From positions 4,165,001-4,229,000 of the forward strand of contig NZ_CP113431.1 of assembly GCF_030506255.1 (NCBI RefSeq): DNA of 64,000 bases, written 5' to 3'. The stretch's first letter is position 1; each line of letters starts with the position of its first letter. Shown piece by piece: positions 63,627-64,000 of the stretch. The notes beneath the pieces are model-generated. The model searched no databases. It was not told the origin of the DNA and saw only the letters and a program-made list of their open reading frames with translations. Origin of the DNA: Nocardioides sp. Arc9.136 (GTDB lineage Bacteria > Actinomycetota > Actinomycetes > Propionibacteriales > Nocardioidaceae). A program made the translations under genes and the position numbers.

Positions 63627-64000
63627 GTGCTCGCCGCCCAGCGCAAGGACCGCATCCTCGCCACCCTCCGCGCCGAGGGCCGGGTCGTCGCCAAGGAGCT
63701 GGCAGCCGCGTGGGACCTGTCCGAGGACACCGTCCGTCGCGACCTGCGCGAGCTCGCGGCCGAGGGCCTGCTGCACCGCGTGCACGGGGGTGCCCTCCCC
63801 GCCTCCCCCGCGGTCGCCGACTTCGCCGCCCGCACCTCCATCGCCACCGACGCCAAGACCGAGGTCGCCCGGCTCGCCGCTGCGCTGGTGCGCCCCGGGC
63901 AGACCGTCGCCGTCGACGGCGGCACGACCGCCCGCCAGCTGGCCCGCCTGCTCCCACCCGACCTGCGGGCCACCGTCGTCACCCACAGCCCGACCATCGC
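63627..64000 (+). CDS. DeoR-family transcriptional regulator, N-terminal part (runs off the right edge)
   Basis: Reads MLAAQRKDRILATLRAEGRV (GTG start), then VVAKELAAAWDLSEDTVRRDLRELAAEGLLHRVHGGALP, in pieces the classical DeoR winged helix and HRVHGGA hinge at residues 6-60. The sugar-phosphate isomerase-like effector domain begins with TVAVDGGTTARQLARLL. About 124 codons are in the window. GTG at 63627 with TAGAGT and 6 bases before it. Such regulators usually control the sugar or nucleoside gene that follows, which is outside the window. Confidence 0.9.
   Translation, partial: MLAAQRKDRILATLRAEGRVVAKELAAAWDLSEDTVRRDLRELAAEGLLHRVHGGALPASPAVADFAARTSIATDAKTEVARLAAALVRPGQTVAVDGGTTARQLARLLPPDLRATVVTHSPTI

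Noticed and set aside
1..64000. tRNA, rRNA, CRISPR arrays and metabolite riboswitches
   Set aside because: I saw no T-arm/anticodon-arm pattern, no rRNA motifs, no regularly spaced direct repeats, and no recognisable riboswitch core. A tRNAscan and Infernal run would settle this.

Overview
The window is 64 kb of high-GC chromosome (roughly 73 percent G+C by eye) from an actinobacterium, most likely a Nocardioides or close Nocardioidaceae relative. The reasons are dense GTG/TTG starts, 4-base start/stop overlaps, and a set of mycobacterial/actinobacterial-type genes: accD3, mprAB, sigK-rskA, a Pat-type aminotransferase, HelR-type RNA polymerase recycling ATPase and a DUF222-HNH protein. The genus is inference. 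No rRNA, tRNA, CRISPR array, prophage or classical IS element was recognised. Most of the window is ordinary housekeeping and accessory chromosome.

Layout. 1-2.3 kb: the start of a Ser/Thr kinase, divergent from an ECF sigma factor and an M1 metallopeptidase lipoprotein. 2.3-6.4 kb: a minus-strand operon of a sulfonate/nitrate-type ABC importer plus an NtaA/DszA-type flavin monooxygenase, behind an AT-rich promoter patch. 6.5-9.4 kb: an NAD-dependent epimerase and a DUF222-HNH gene bracketed by inverted copies of a dispersed repeat. 9.4-16 kb: accD3, a receptor Ser/Thr kinase, and a three-gene branched-chain 2-oxoacid dehydrogenase operon. 16-24 kb: SRPBCC protein, DUF1360 protein, CDF metal exporter, GH43-like secreted protein, glutathionyl-hydroquinone reductase-type protein, M15 peptidase lipoprotein, RNase J and a membrane protein. 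24-26 kb: a decayed ATP-grasp/alpha-E gene with two frameshifts and a lost 3' end.

26-37.7 kb: aminotransferase pat, VanZ protein, a dimethylargininase-like enzyme divergent from a GntR regulator with a clear operator, a YvlD-like membrane protein, LMW phosphatase, fructosamine kinase, a secreted PQQ-type sugar dehydrogenase, the mprAB two-component system with a lipoprotein, and a thioesterase. 37.7-43.1 kb: a chorismate-utilising block on the minus strand (a PhzE-like fused synthase, pabA, pabB) translationally coupled to zwf. 43-47 kb: helR and a 443-residue protein with a sigma-like N-terminus, then a candidate small RNA ending in an intrinsic terminator. 47-52 kb: crotonase, sulfite-oxidase-like molybdoenzyme, fasciclin lipoprotein, sigK and rskA; near-identical SigK-type promoters face both ways between the molybdoenzyme and the fasciclin gene.

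52-64 kb: pcm, a tyrosine phosphatase, a TetR/MFS divergent pair with an operator, a secreted protein, inositol phosphatase, SGNH hydrolase, a small Cys/His protein, an LLM oxidoreductase, tandem hairpins, and a TetR regulator divergent from a 3-hydroxyacyl-CoA dehydrogenase/acyl-CoA dehydrogenase pair. The window ends in a truncated DeoR-family regulator behind three phased CGTGC repeats.

The most distinctive signals are non-coding: several unrelated families of near-perfect extragenic palindromes, the repeat-bracketed HNH gene, and a recurrent hexamer (TANNNT or CAGGAT) 6-8 bases upstream of more than a dozen start codons, which suggests widespread leaderless transcription. I did not find a convincing new multi-gene system.
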